Assembly: GCF_016864235.1 (NCBI RefSeq)
Contig: NZ_CP045732.1
Span: forward strand, 3,064,501 to 3,128,500
Reading direction: 5' to 3'
DNA: 64,000 nt
Origin: Legionella sp. MW5194
GTDB lineage: Bacteria > Pseudomonadota > Gammaproteobacteria > Legionellales > Legionellaceae
The position numbers and the translations under genes are program-made. The notes under the pieces were generated by a model. It had not been told where the DNA came from and did not search any database. It saw only the letters and a program-made list of their open reading frames with translations. Shown here one piece after another: positions 35,082-43,935 of the stretch (positions are counted from its first letter, which is position 1; every line of letters begins with the position of its first letter).

Positions 35082-37691
35082 ATGTTTGAACAGGGTATTG
35101 GAATGGGCAAAGAGACACAGCAACACAACCAGGATCTGGAAGAGATGGACAAACGCTCTTCCAGAGCTCGGGAAGAACAGCGTCTGAACGCCAGGGAACG
35201 GGTTAACCGAGCATTTAAATGGCTGAGTGACGCCAAAGGAACACTTTCCCGTCAAACCCGAATGATGGACCCGTTAATCGAGAATCATCAAAGCGCATGC
35301 CATGACGCGGACAGTCAGTTTGATCCGCTCATCAAGGAAAAGCAGCAGCAACTGTTGCAGTTGGAGACAGAGCATCAGCAACTGACCATGGAAATAGAAA
35401 CCCTGGCGCTGCAGATTAAAACCCGCAAAGAACATCTTTCAATGGCAAAGGCACGATTAGGCGAATTCCATAAACGCTTAAGCGCCGATAAAGGGCTCTA
35501 CATTCCGACTGACATCCCTGCTCAGGAATTACAGACCTACCTTGAATGCTCCTCTTCAAAAATGACGGCAGCCATTGACCGTGTTTATGAAAACCAGCGC
35601 CGTGGGAAGACCTATTTTGGTTTCAACCGTCACAATGTTCATCAGCATTGGCTTTATTACACGACTTTTTTTCAAGCCACTGAAGCTGAAGAAGACTTGT
35701 TTGATCTCTTGAGCTACTTCAGGGAAAAATTAAAATGGATTGATTACGAATTAACGTCCTTTGAGAGCGGGGAGGTTTTGGAACAGGGCACCCCTGAGGG
35801 GGAATTGGCGCTAAAACAACACCGGGATACCGCTTTTTTGCCTGAGAGAAATCTCTGGACCCTGAGGGCAGACGAACGCCAACTTCTTAAGAAAAAGGAA
35901 GTGCTCCGTAAAATTCACGAAACAACCCTTAAAGAAAATCAGGCGTTGCTGCAGGCAAAAGCCTTAGTCCTTGAGCCCTCAGAACGAAGCCTCGAAGCCA
36001 TGGAGAAGCGCTTGCTGCAAAGCCAATACACGGTACAGCTCGCCTATTGTGAGCATCAGCAGGCCCAGCTGGCGTTGACTATCCTTAAAATTGAATCGGG
36101 GCTGGTTCAGCTGGCAGAAGAAACAGACGCGTCGCTTAAGTGGTTTCAGGAATTAAAAACAAAGGAGCCCGATGAGGCATTCCAGTGCTTTTTAACCAAG
36201 ACCGCGTCGGAGGTGTCGGCAGGCATGCATGCAGCTGCCCTCATCACCTCACGTCCATCGTTTCATGACTTGCCGCTCAGTGAACTGGCCGCCGCGCTTG
36301 AACGCGGGCGGATTAAACAAACAAAAAATCTCGAGGCTTTAATCGACGCCTGCCGCAAAACCGCACCGGATCCTCAACTCAACGGGTTTCAAGATAACCT
36401 GTTGGCGGAGTTTGAGCGTTTACAGGAAAAAGGCGTGTGCCTTACCGCATCATACAACCAAAAAGTGCAACAGCTGCATACCATGTCTGACGTCATGCGG
36501 TTGATGAAACAGAAGAAGGACATTGAAACTGTTTTAACGCGACTCGCCAACGAGGAAAAGACGAGGGAGCCTGCCCTTCTGGTTGGTGAATTACAGCCAT
36601 TGCGAACGGCAACAATCAATCTTCTTGGCGAGATGGAAAAACGCAACGACCCGACTGTTGTCAGTCATTGTAAACAACTCCGCCAGGCGGCAACCTTAAT
36701 CGAATTTCAGCTGGCGCGTTACCAGTCCGCGGATGATTTACTGCAATTAACCAAACAACAGCAACGCATTGCACAAACGCTTCACATCGTCAGCAAGGAA
36801 GCGGTTGTCGAAAGCAACCCCAGCGCACGAATGCGTGAATTGAACGCACTAAGCCTCGACACCGCAGCGGTGTTGGAAGCCACAAAAGGAAATCAGAACA
36901 AGGAGGTGGCGTCTAAACGGCTTAAACTGGATACCCTGCTTTCCCAGCTTAAACCCCACGTGATGCGTTATGAGGAAGAAAATGACAGACGCGAGGCCTG
37001 CGACCTTTTACACGATTGCAATGCATTAATGGGCCGCTTTAATCAACACGGCAACCGCGCTGGTTTGTATGAGGCCTATAAGGCTTTTTTTGACAATGGC
37101 CGTTTGGATCAGCTTTTACACCGCTTAAAGTCGAGGCCGAGCACGCCCCTTGTCGAAGACTTGTTGTCTAAAATCAACGCGATGGCATTGCAGCGCGATA
37201 TACTGGCGCCAGAAACATTATCAGAACGGCTGTTTTTTGGCGAGGCGCCGCCGCCATCTCCCATTATTCTGGCGTGCCGTGAACCTGAAAAAATCAGTCG
37301 CGAGAAAACGATAAGCTTTGATTTACAACGGCTGGATAACTACTTGCTGGAACGCTCCCGGACCTATTATGTTAAAGATAAAATCAGTCAATGGACCTGT
37401 TCTTTGTTTGCCCCTACCGGCTACCGAAGCGATAAGGAGCGGCGTACCCGTTATATTTTTGATTTGAAAAGCGAGCTTGACCTGTATCAAAAAGAACCCA
37501 CACTGGATAACTATCAGTCACTACTTAATTGCCTGGACCAGGGTATAGCGCATTTTTCACCACGGGCGAGCGCAGGCAAAGGCTACGAAAAAAGTCTTCG
37601 CGCTCAATTGGAGACACTGAAACGGCAACTCCCAGTCTCTGCGCCCCCTGACTTTGAACACACTGAACCGAACCCATCAGTCAAGGGATAA
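35082..37691 (+). CDS. large coiled-coil protein, effector-like
   Basis: This 869-residue soluble protein has no family I can name. AAAGGA precedes the ATG by five bases. Residues 15-140 and 250-370 are long coiled coils (for example HQQLTMEIETLALQIKTRK). The middle is helical, with an aromatic patch near 170-200 (TYFGFNRHNVHQHWLYYTTF). The last 110 residues form a distinct module (DLKSELDLYQKEPTLDNYQ, then IAHFSPRASAGKGYEKSL) that I recall as a recurring C-terminal motif in Legionella proteins. There is no signal peptide. Long coiled-coil proteins without homologues are typical Dot/Icm effectors. The tail overlaps the phosphotransferase gene by 15 nt. Confidence 0.65.
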   Translation: MFEQGIGMGKETQQHNQDLEEMDKRSSRAREEQRLNARERVNRAFKWLSDAKGTLSRQTRMMDPLIENHQSACHDADSQFDPLIKEKQQQLLQLETEHQQLTMEIETLALQIKTRKEHLSMAKARLGEFHKRLSADKGLYIPTDIPAQELQTYLECSSSKMTAAIDRVYENQRRGKTYFGFNRHNVHQHWLYYTTFFQATEAEEDLFDLLSYFREKLKWIDYELTSFESGEVLEQGTPEGELALKQHRDTAFLPERNLWTLRADERQLLKKKEVLRKIHETTLKENQALLQAKALVLEPSERSLEAMEKRLLQSQYTVQLAYCEHQQAQLALTILKIESGLVQLAEETDASLKWFQELKTKEPDEAFQCFLTKTASEVSAGMHAAALITSRPSFHDLPLSELAAALERGRIKQTKNLEALIDACRKTAPDPQLNGFQDNLLAEFERLQEKGVCLTASYNQKVQQLHTMSDVMRLMKQKKDIETVLTRLANEEKTREPALLVGELQPLRTATINLLGEMEKRNDPTVVSHCKQLRQAATLIEFQLARYQSADDLLQLTKQQQRIAQTLHIVSKEAVVESNPSARMRELNALSLDTAAVLEATKGNQNKEVASKRLKLDTLLSQLKPHVMRYEEENDRREACDLLHDCNALMGRFNQHGNRAGLYEAYKAFFDNGRLDQLLHRLKSRPSTPLVEDLLSKINAMALQRDILAPETLSERLFFGEAPPPSPIILACREPEKISREKTISFDLQRLDNYLLERSRTYYVKDKISQWTCSLFAPTGYRSDKERRTRYIFDLKSELDLYQKEPTLDNYQSLLNCLDQGIAHFSPRASAGKGYEKSLRAQLETLKRQLPVSAPPDFEHTEPNPSVKG

Positions 37692-38648
37692 CTGGCCGAT
37701 GAGGGTATCCATCAGGGTCAAAATATCGTGAAGCCGGCGCGGCTGTCTCACGGGGTCCGTACGGCACAGGCAGTCCAGCAGGGAAGCAAGGTTTAACAGA
37801 CGAATCGTCACCTGCCACTGGTCTGGCAGTAGGCAGGTTGCCTGGAGGCCGCCAACAAACGACGACACCCAGGACACGGGCATGGCATGCGCATAACGCA
37901 ACATGTTCGCCACATCCCAAAGCGGTGATCCGGCAAAGGCAAACTCCCAATCAAGAATAGCGGTAATACGCCAGGCTCCATCCATTTTATCCACCAGCAG
38001 GTTGGCAGGATCGTAGTCGCCATGGACCAGGTGCGCCGGGTATTCATTGGGCAGGCAGGCGACAAAACGGATAAAACACGCCGCTATTCTCTGCCTTTGC
38101 ACAGTAGAAAGTTGGGCTAAGGCAGTCGGATGCGTGAGTTGCTTGTCAACAAAGGCCGCAATGGTTGGGTTTTCAGGTTTTATGATACGCAATTCCCGGT
38201 CAAAAAATCCCGCGGATTTAAACCGGTGAGTCTGGATTTGGCCCAGTAAAACCCCGGCCTGATACAGCAGCGAATCACCGTGTTGTTTTTGGTTGCCAAG
38301 CAACACCTCGCGAAGACTGATTCCCCGGCAATAATCAATTAAGGCAAAACGATACCCCGACTGAAACCCGACAAACCGGCTCTGCGGGACAGGCAGCAGC
38401 GATGCCAGGCGGCTTGCCAATTGCTGCTCACGAAAGGCAGCGTCCTGATCGCGCAGGTAAATGCGAAGGACATACACCGGCTTATGCTCCTGACGAATAA
38501 GAATGGAAGAATTGGCACATCCGCCCCCAAGCCGCTCCCAGCGGTAGCGTTTTCTGTCTGGCAAGGCTTCAGAGACCATGGCGTCGATAACAGCATTGGA
38601 CAAGGCAATACCTTGTCCTGCCGCCTCCCAATTGACTTTAAACATCAT
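37677..38648 (-). CDS. APH/choline-kinase-like phosphotransferase
   Basis: The start is taken at the ATG pair at 38648, with GGAA five bases before; the frame to 38669 crosses a hairpin. The 323-residue protein has the aminoglycoside-phosphotransferase/choline-kinase fold: a Gly-rich N-lobe (ERLGGGCANSSILI), the Brenner motif HGDYDPANLL with catalytic Asp, and the metal motif ILDWEFAFAGSPLWDVANML. It is close to ThrB/choline or sugar kinase types, and the substrate is unknown. Choline kinase would fit phosphatidylcholine synthesis, which Legionella performs, but nothing nearby supports this. Confidence 0.8.
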   Translation of the reverse strand: MMFKVNWEAAGQGIALSNAVIDAMVSEALPDRKRYRWERLGGGCANSSILIRQEHKPVYVLRIYLRDQDAAFREQQLASRLASLLPVPQSRFVGFQSGYRFALIDYCRGISLREVLLGNQKQHGDSLLYQAGVLLGQIQTHRFKSAGFFDRELRIIKPENPTIAAFVDKQLTHPTALAQLSTVQRQRIAACFIRFVACLPNEYPAHLVHGDYDPANLLVDKMDGAWRITAILDWEFAFAGSPLWDVANMLRYAHAMPVSWVSSFVGGLQATCLLPDQWQVTIRLLNLASLLDCLCRTDPVRQPRRLHDILTLMDTLIGQLSLD

Positions 38649-38662
38649 GCAATTCCAAACCG

Positions 38663-38685
38663 CCGGCACGAATGCCGGTTTTTTT
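38663..38685 (+). terminator. plus-strand intrinsic terminator opposite the phosphotransferase leader
   Basis: CCGGCA-CGAA-TGCCGG followed by seven T is a classical Rho-independent terminator reading rightwards. It lies just upstream of the minus-strand phosphotransferase gene. It would stop plus-strand transcripts running through from the coiled-coil gene nearly 1 kb away, that is, antisense to the phosphotransferase. Confidence 0.75.
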
Positions 38686-38748
38686 GATTAAATTGAACAC
38701 AATTTTAGCTTAAAAAAACAACAATTACTCCCCCTGATGCAAGAATAA

Positions 38749-38757
38749 TGCTATAGT
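38749..38757 (+). promoter_or_regulatory. extended -10 promoter of the retropepsin/7TM/ATP-grasp operon
   Basis: TGCTATAGT is an extended -10 element about 100 bp before the first gene at 38860. No good -35 is seen at 17 bp. Confidence 0.45.
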
Positions 38758-38771
38758 ACGGCACTGATTTT

Positions 38772-38830
38772 ATACGCAATTCCCCTTACTGGAACTGTGC
38801 GTAATTACACTAACCTGCTAGTATTAGCAG
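38772..38830 (+). promoter_or_regulatory. two hairpins in the operon leader
   Basis: TACGCA...TGCGTA (38772-38802, with an inner TTCC/GGAA pairing) and CTGCTA-GTAT-TAGCAG (38815-38830) form consecutive stem-loops between the promoter and the gene at 38860. Neither has a T-run, so they are leader structures and not terminators. Confidence 0.4.
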
Positions 38831-38859
38831 TCTTGTCAGCATTTCGAAAGGTCAAGTGA

Positions 38860-39381
38860 ATGAAGTTGAGTGGTTTGATTGGTATGGTTTGGGCAGTACT
38901 CTCAGGGTGTTCCATGGCAGCAAATGAAAAAATAATTTATGGCTATGTCGAGAAAGCAACGCTGGTAGAAAAAAATCTGATGCTGTCGGCCAAACTGGAT
39001 ACTGGCGCCAAATCGGCCTCTCTAAGCGCAATCAACATTCAGGAATTTGAAAGAGATGGCAAATCGTACCTGCGGTACATTGTCCCCAGCAAAATAGGGA
39101 ATGTGGAATTCACTTCGGAATACATCGGCAAAGTCAAAATTAAAGTACGTGCCGGGGAGCGCCACGAGGGCCTCTCCAAAATCGCGCCTATCAAACGGCC
39201 TGTTGTGCTTATCCGGATTAAAATCGGCGAAAGGGAACGCCTTATCGCGGTCAATTTAACCAACCGTAAACGCTTTAATTACCCTTTATTATTAGGCCGT
39301 GACGCCATTAAAGCCTTCGATGGTTTAGTCGATCCCAGCTTAGCTTTTACTATTAAAACCGAAAAAGTTGAACCAAAATGA
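38860..39381 (+). CDS. retropepsin-like aspartic protease (RimK-associated), lipoprotein
   Basis: This 173-residue member of the family formerly called ATP-dependent zinc protease is now seen as retropepsin-like. The active-site motif is KLDTGAKSASLSA (about 45-57). The N terminus has a hydrophobic stretch and a lipobox (VLSGC, Cys17), so it is probably a lipoprotein facing the periplasm. Its stop overlaps the next ATG (ATGA). Together with the 7TM protein and the ATP-grasp ligase it forms a conserved three-gene unit of proteobacteria, whose exact chemistry is not settled. Confidence 0.85.
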   Translation: MKLSGLIGMVWAVLSGCSMAANEKIIYGYVEKATLVEKNLMLSAKLDTGAKSASLSAINIQEFERDGKSYLRYIVPSKIGNVEFTSEYIGKVKIKVRAGERHEGLSKIAPIKRPVVLIRIKIGERERLIAVNLTNRKRFNYPLLLGRDAIKAFDGLVDPSLAFTIKTEKVEPK

Positions 39382-40901
39382 AATCAAACAAACGCCATGT
39401 GTATGGCCTGATCATCTCGCTGTTTGTCATTGGCCTCGGCCTTTTTTTCTACCGTCACCTGGCGCTGGATGTTCCTCTTACCGATACTGAAACTGTCAAC
39501 AGCTGGATGGTCGAGGCGAATTTACGCTTTGTAGCCAATCGTAATACGCCGGTCAAAGCCAATTTTGTTATCCCTTACATGCCGCCTTATTTTGCCATTC
39601 TCGACGAGTATTTTGTCTCCCATAATTACGGCGTCACTACCAACCTAAGCGGCTTTAACCGTCAAACAGTCTGGTCGCTTCGTCGCGGCAGCGGTGCCCA
39701 GTCACTGTATTACCGCGCCATTTTCCGTGAAACAGACGGTAATGAATCCAGTCTGGGCAAGCCGCCCATCGTCAAAGCCCAGCCTCTGGCCGAAAATCAG
39801 AAGTCGGCCGTGGATACCATTAGCACCCTGGTGCGGCAATCGTCTGCTGATATACAGACCTTTGCTCAGGGCACCATCAAGGAGCTCAATAAAAAAGACG
39901 GCAATGCCAAATTACTGGTAGGGCCTGATTTTACTGACGACAACGTGATTCAAGCCGCGATCACCGTGCTGAATCAGGCCAGAATTTATGCCATGCCGGT
40001 GAAGGGCTTGAATTTAAGCCAGCAGAATAAGGCAGAATTCAAATCCTATCTCGTGGTTTACAATGGGAAAGAGTGGATTTATATCAACCCCAGAACAGGC
40101 GGCGCGGGATTTCCCAGGAATTTCCTGGTCTGGCAATATGGTTCTGAGCCCCTGTTTCAGGTCACCGGCGGCAAAAAGCCGGTTTTTAATCTGACCATTT
40201 CCCCAACCCCAATCAATGCCCTGACCATTGCCAAGGCACGCGGGCTGCAAACCGATTCGCAGCTGTTGCGTTTTTCCTTGCTGCAATTGCCGGTCAACGT
40301 TCAGGAAACGTATAAAATTCTTCTGACCGTACCTATTGGCGCTTTTATTATCCTTTTGCTGCGTAATTTTGTTGGTTTGAAAACCTTCGGTACATTCATG
40401 CCGGTATTGATTGCACTCGCTTTTCGTGAAACGCATGTCATTTGGGGAATCACCCTGTTTGTGATCATTGTGTCATTCGGTTTGCTGGCGCGATTTTATC
40501 TGGATCAATTGCGGCTTTTGCTGGTGCCGCGATTAGCCGCCATCCTCACGGTGGTCATTCTTCTCATGATTTTTATCAGCGTCATGAGCCAGAATTTAGG
40601 CCTCGAATCGGGCTTGTCCGTGGCCCTCTTCCCCATGGTGATTTTGACGATGACCATCGAAAGGATGTGTATCACCTGGGATGAGCGCGGTGCATCCGAG
40701 GCGATTAAATCCGGCATCGGCAGTTTGATTGCGGCAGTCATCGCGTTTGGCGCCATGAATTATGCCCCCATGCAGTATCTGGTTTTCGCATTTCCGGAAT
40801 TGTTACTCGTCCTGCTGGCATTGATTATCTGGTTCGGCCAATACCGGGGTTATCGTTTGTTTGAACTGAAGCGCTTTAAAGTCCTGGGCGGAGAACAATA
40901 A
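39378..40901 (+). CDS. inactive transglutaminase-domain protein fused to 7 TM helices
   Basis: A 507-residue membrane protein. TM1 (about 8-24) leads to a periplasmic region, about 30-310, that corresponds to the inactive transglutaminase-like domain in this family. I see no Cys in it at all, which agrees with loss of the catalytic Cys. Seven hydrophobic helices follow (about 313-497), starting with TVPIGAFIILLLRNFVGLKTFGTFMPVLIAL, the most conserved part. It overlaps the genes on both sides (ATGA and TAATG), so the three are made in fixed proportion. It may present a peptide substrate to the protease or ligase partner; this is inference. Confidence 0.85.
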   Translation: MKSNKRHVYGLIISLFVIGLGLFFYRHLALDVPLTDTETVNSWMVEANLRFVANRNTPVKANFVIPYMPPYFAILDEYFVSHNYGVTTNLSGFNRQTVWSLRRGSGAQSLYYRAIFRETDGNESSLGKPPIVKAQPLAENQKSAVDTISTLVRQSSADIQTFAQGTIKELNKKDGNAKLLVGPDFTDDNVIQAAITVLNQARIYAMPVKGLNLSQQNKAEFKSYLVVYNGKEWIYINPRTGGAGFPRNFLVWQYGSEPLFQVTGGKKPVFNLTISPTPINALTIAKARGLQTDSQLLRFSLLQLPVNVQETYKILLTVPIGAFIILLLRNFVGLKTFGTFMPVLIALAFRETHVIWGITLFVIIVSFGLLARFYLDQLRLLLVPRLAAILTVVILLMIFISVMSQNLGLESGLSVALFPMVILTMTIERMCITWDERGASEAIKSGIGSLIAAVIAFGAMNYAPMQYLVFAFPELLLVLLALIIWFGQYRGYRLFELKRFKVLGGEQ

Positions 40902-41851
40902 TGTGGAAACTCTATCGCCGTTTGCGTGAGCGTGGTGTTTTAAGCATTAATCAACGGAACTGTGATTATGTCTTGCCCTACAATGAACGCAAACTTTATC
41001 CGCTGGTGGATGACAAATTAAAAACCAAACGCCTGGCGATTGCAGCCGGAATCGCCGTGCCTGAATTGTATCTGACCATTGAGAATGAGCATCAAATCAA
41101 AACGATTGATGACTTGCTTTCGCCGTATAAGGATTTTGTGGTCAAACCCGCCCATGGCGCAGGCGGCGATGGCATTCTCGTGTTTACCGATCGGGTATTT
41201 GGACGCTACCGGCAAATCAATGGCAAATTAACCACCAGCCAGGAATTAAGTTACCACTTGTCTTGCCTGCTTTCCGGCGCTTACAGCCTGGGCGGCCATG
41301 CGGATTATGCCATTATTGAACACCGCGTGGTGGTGGATCCGGTTTTTAAGGAAGTCAGTTACGAAGGCATTCCTGATATCCGTATTATTACCCTTCTTGG
41401 TTACCCAGCCATGGCCATGGTCAGACTGCCCACGCGTTTATCCGGGGGTAAAGCCAACCTGCATCAGGGCGCAATCGGTGTGGGGGTGGATTTAGCCAGC
41501 GGTAAGACCTTAGGTGGTGTATTCCATAACGATGCCATTGATTTTCACCCCGATACACTCAATGCCATTGTCGGCATTGACGTCCCTTACTGGGATAAAA
41601 TCCTTGAAATTGCCGCCAGTTGTTATGAATTAACCGGGCTGGGTTATCTCGGTGTCGATATTGTACTCGATAAAGAACACGGTCCTTTTATGCTGGAACT
41701 GAATGCCCGTCCCGGCCTTAATATTCAGATTGCCAATCGCGAAGGGGGCCTGACCCGTTACCGTGAGATTGAAGCACGGGCGGCCTTAGGTAAAGAATCG
41801 GTTCCTGCACGAGTCGCTTTCAGCAAATCGCGATTTGGACGTGGTAATTAA
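40901..41851 (+). CDS. alpha-L-glutamate-ligase-like ATP-grasp protein
   Basis: This 316-residue cytoplasmic ATP-grasp enzyme is related to RimK, which adds glutamate to protein C termini. ATP-binding lysine and loop are in FVVKPAHGAGGDGI, and metal-binding Glu/Asn are in MLELNARPGLN, preceded by GLGYLGVDIVL. The N-terminal 60 residues (YVLPYNERKLYPLVDDKLKTK) are typical of the subgroup linked to the 7TM protein. It starts in the stop codon of that gene (TAATG). A role in amino-acid ligation to a peptide, peptidoglycan-derived or osmotic-response molecule is possible. Confidence 0.85.
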   Translation: MWKLYRRLRERGVLSINQRNCDYVLPYNERKLYPLVDDKLKTKRLAIAAGIAVPELYLTIENEHQIKTIDDLLSPYKDFVVKPAHGAGGDGILVFTDRVFGRYRQINGKLTTSQELSYHLSCLLSGAYSLGGHADYAIIEHRVVVDPVFKEVSYEGIPDIRIITLLGYPAMAMVRLPTRLSGGKANLHQGAIGVGVDLASGKTLGGVFHNDAIDFHPDTLNAIVGIDVPYWDKILEIAASCYELTGLGYLGVDIVLDKEHGPFMLELNARPGLNIQIANREGGLTRYREIEARAALGKESVPARVAFSKSRFGRGN

Positions 41852-41881
41852 TTATTGATAACGTGCTTGTGTTGCGGTGTT

Positions 41882-41906
41882 TATCGCGGCCAGGCAAGCC
41901 GCGATA
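41882..41906. terminator. stem-loop between convergent ATP-grasp and C1 peptidase genes
   Basis: TATCGCGGC and GCCGCGATA form a 9-bp perfect stem with a seven-base loop midway between the two 3' ends. Neither side has a long T-run. It is a likely shared 3' end. Confidence 0.5.
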
Positions 41907-41918
41907 GGAAACAAGGAA

Positions 41919-43022
41919 TTAATGCGTTTGAGCGGACTCATCACCGCCTTCATCGGTTTCAGCCAGTGAGCGAATGCGTTGGGCTTCGATAACCAGCAAC
42001 TTGAAGTAATCGTAAGACATGTAAAAATCACCATGATCCCCCAGACGATCACCCCAGGAATTACGCAGGGTTAACAGACCGCGGTGTTCACGCCCTTCAT
42101 CATCAATGGCAACGGCATTGTCGTCATAGCCGGTAATCACCATTTCATGTCCACCAAAAAAAGGTCTTTGGTAAACGTCGCGTGCAATTTGCGGTGTCAG
42201 CACCCAACTGTCGTTGGTGGAATTACGAGTGCCGACTGCCCCCATGGTACCCAGATCAAAATCGAGTAATAAAACGCCGAATGTCACCCGATCACCCGCT
42301 GACAGGGAAGCTTTCACCTGAGTCAACGTTTGATTGGTATCAAAACGGTCAAAAGCATCCATAATATCCAGGACAGGAGACCAGGCTACGTGATCGTCCA
42401 TGCGCAGGCTGATTTCACGGTATTCCTCCGGTGTCATCGCATCAAATGGTCTTTCGCCTTCAAGCGGATATTCATGCAAACCACCGCATCCCTGAGCCGC
42501 TTCACGCTCTTTGGGCACGATCCCAAACATATCCATCTGGCTTAAAACAAATCGTCCCAGTGAACCATCCCAGCCGCTTAAGGCATACCCTTGTTTTTCG
42601 AGGTAATTGCCTAACTGCAATTGGCACAATTGACTGACATAGTCGCCTTTTTGCAGCACGGCATCAACGGCCGCCGTCGAAGCAAAGGTCACGCAGGAAC
42701 CATGGTAGCCCTGATCCAGTACCGGTACGTCATTCATACCCAATTCCACCTGGGGAGGGTACTTGCTGTTAGAGGGGAACGCCAATTGCTGCGTTTTGTT
42801 CACGGCAGCGGCCGCTCTGGCTGCCAGAATTTGCTGTGCGTGCGTGGAAAGTTCGACTTTGAGTAATTTGATGGTTTTAATCTTGGGCGCCTGCAGGCTG
42901 TTTTTACCCTGCACGATGGGGGCTTTGATGGTTTTGGAAAAAGTGCCCTGGATGTGTATGTCCTGAGCCATGACGCTGCTGCTCATGAGCAAGGTTAAAG
43001 CAATTGCTGGTGTTACTTTCAT
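41919..43022 (-). CDS. exported papain-like (C1) cysteine protease
   Basis: A 367-residue protein with signal peptide (1-19, ending SVMAQ) and a propeptide-like stretch to about 85. The C1 domain has LDQGYHGSCVTFAS (oxyanion Gln104, nucleophile Cys110), GGHEMVITGYD (His292) and LRNSWGDRLGDHG (Asn321), so the whole triad is present. Two further cysteines (CQLQ, QGCGG) may pair. L. pneumophila has a secreted C1-family peptidase of this general size (Lpg2622) that I recall as structurally studied; this may be its counterpart. Export by Sec and then type II secretion is plausible. The gene stands alone with an AGGAG-type site. Confidence 0.88.
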   Translation of the reverse strand: MKVTPAIALTLLMSSSVMAQDIHIQGTFSKTIKAPIVQGKNSLQAPKIKTIKLLKVELSTHAQQILAARAAAAVNKTQQLAFPSNSKYPPQVELGMNDVPVLDQGYHGSCVTFASTAAVDAVLQKGDYVSQLCQLQLGNYLEKQGYALSGWDGSLGRFVLSQMDMFGIVPKEREAAQGCGGLHEYPLEGERPFDAMTPEEYREISLRMDDHVAWSPVLDIMDAFDRFDTNQTLTQVKASLSAGDRVTFGVLLLDFDLGTMGAVGTRNSTNDSWVLTPQIARDVYQRPFFGGHEMVITGYDDNAVAIDDEGREHRGLLTLRNSWGDRLGDHGDFYMSYDYFKLLVIEAQRIRSLAETDEGGDESAQTH

Positions 43023-43113
43023 CTCAATCTCCTAATGACCACTGATTGTGGCCGCAGGAGTTTATCATATGTATTTAATTTGATCACTAAGGCATGCTGC
43101 ATCGAGGAAAAAC

Positions 43114-43935
43114 CTAGGCCACGTTTAACCCGGGCACACTGAACCGTTGTTTATCCTGTAACCGGAGGGCGGTTAACATCCCCCCCCATAAGCAGCCAGT
43201 ATCGATGGCATGAATACGGGGATTGGGCGAGTGGCCCTGTAATGCCGCCCAATGACCAAAAACAATGTCAGCCTCAATCACAGGCCGGTTCGGCACGTCA
43301 AACCAGGGCAGCAGCTTTGTCGAGGCGGTGGCAAGTGGGCCTTTATGGTGCAACAGCAATCGCCCTTTAGCATCGCAAAAGCGCATGCGGGTATAATAAT
43401 TGGTAATGAGACGCAGTCGCTCCATGCCGCAGAGTTCATCGGACCAGTGGTCAGGATTATTGCCATACATATGAGCCAGGAACTCCCGGTAATCGGGTCC
43501 AGACAGCACCTGCTCCAGTTCACCGGCATGCTGTTTCGCTTGGTTTAAATTCCAGACCGGCGCAATGCCGGCATGGCACATCACCACATTCAAGGCTTCA
43601 TCGTGATGGAGAATAGACTGGTGCCGCAACCAATGGCCCAATTCGTGACGATCGGGAGCAACAAGGATGTCGTGCAGGGTGTCATCCTGGTTTAGACGGG
43701 GAGAATCGGTAAACAATCGGCTTAAGAGATGCAAATCATGATTACCGAGGGTGACGTAAGGCTTGAGCGGCAGGTTTTTGACGAAACGCAATACCGCAAG
43801 CGATTGCGGCCCGCGATTGACAAGATCCCCGACAAACCACAGCCTGTCGCTACGCTCATTAAATTGAATGTGGTCCAGTAAACGAAGCAAGGGGTCATAA
43901 CAGCCCTGAATATCGCCTATCGCGTAATCAGGCAC
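43114..43935 (-). CDS. apaH: symmetrical bis(5'-nucleosyl)-tetraphosphatase
   Basis: ApaH splits Ap4A into two ADP and removes NAD-like or Np4 caps from RNA. The 273-residue phosphoesterase has metal-site motifs [10 protein letters not shown] (8-17), [18 protein letters not shown] and the C-terminal FGHWAAL and IDTGCLWGG. Length matches E. coli. Its start overlaps the end of the upstream TraI_2-like gene by 8 nt, so it is co-translated with it. rsmA lies just beyond; rsmA and apaH are also linked in enterobacteria. Confidence 0.95.
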   Translation of the reverse strand: MPDYAIGDIQGCYDPLLRLLDHIQFNERSDRLWFVGDLVNRGPQSLAVLRFVKNLPLKPYVTLGNHDLHLLSRLFTDSPRLNQDDTLHDILVAPDRHELGHWLRHQSILHHDEALNVVMCHAGIAPVWNLNQAKQHAGELEQVLSGPDYREFLAHMYGNNPDHWSDELCGMERLRLITNYYTRMRFCDAKGRLLLHHKGPLATASTKLLPWFDVPNRPVIEADIVFGHWAALQGHSPNPRIHAIDTGCLWGGMLTALRLQDKQRFSVPGLNVA

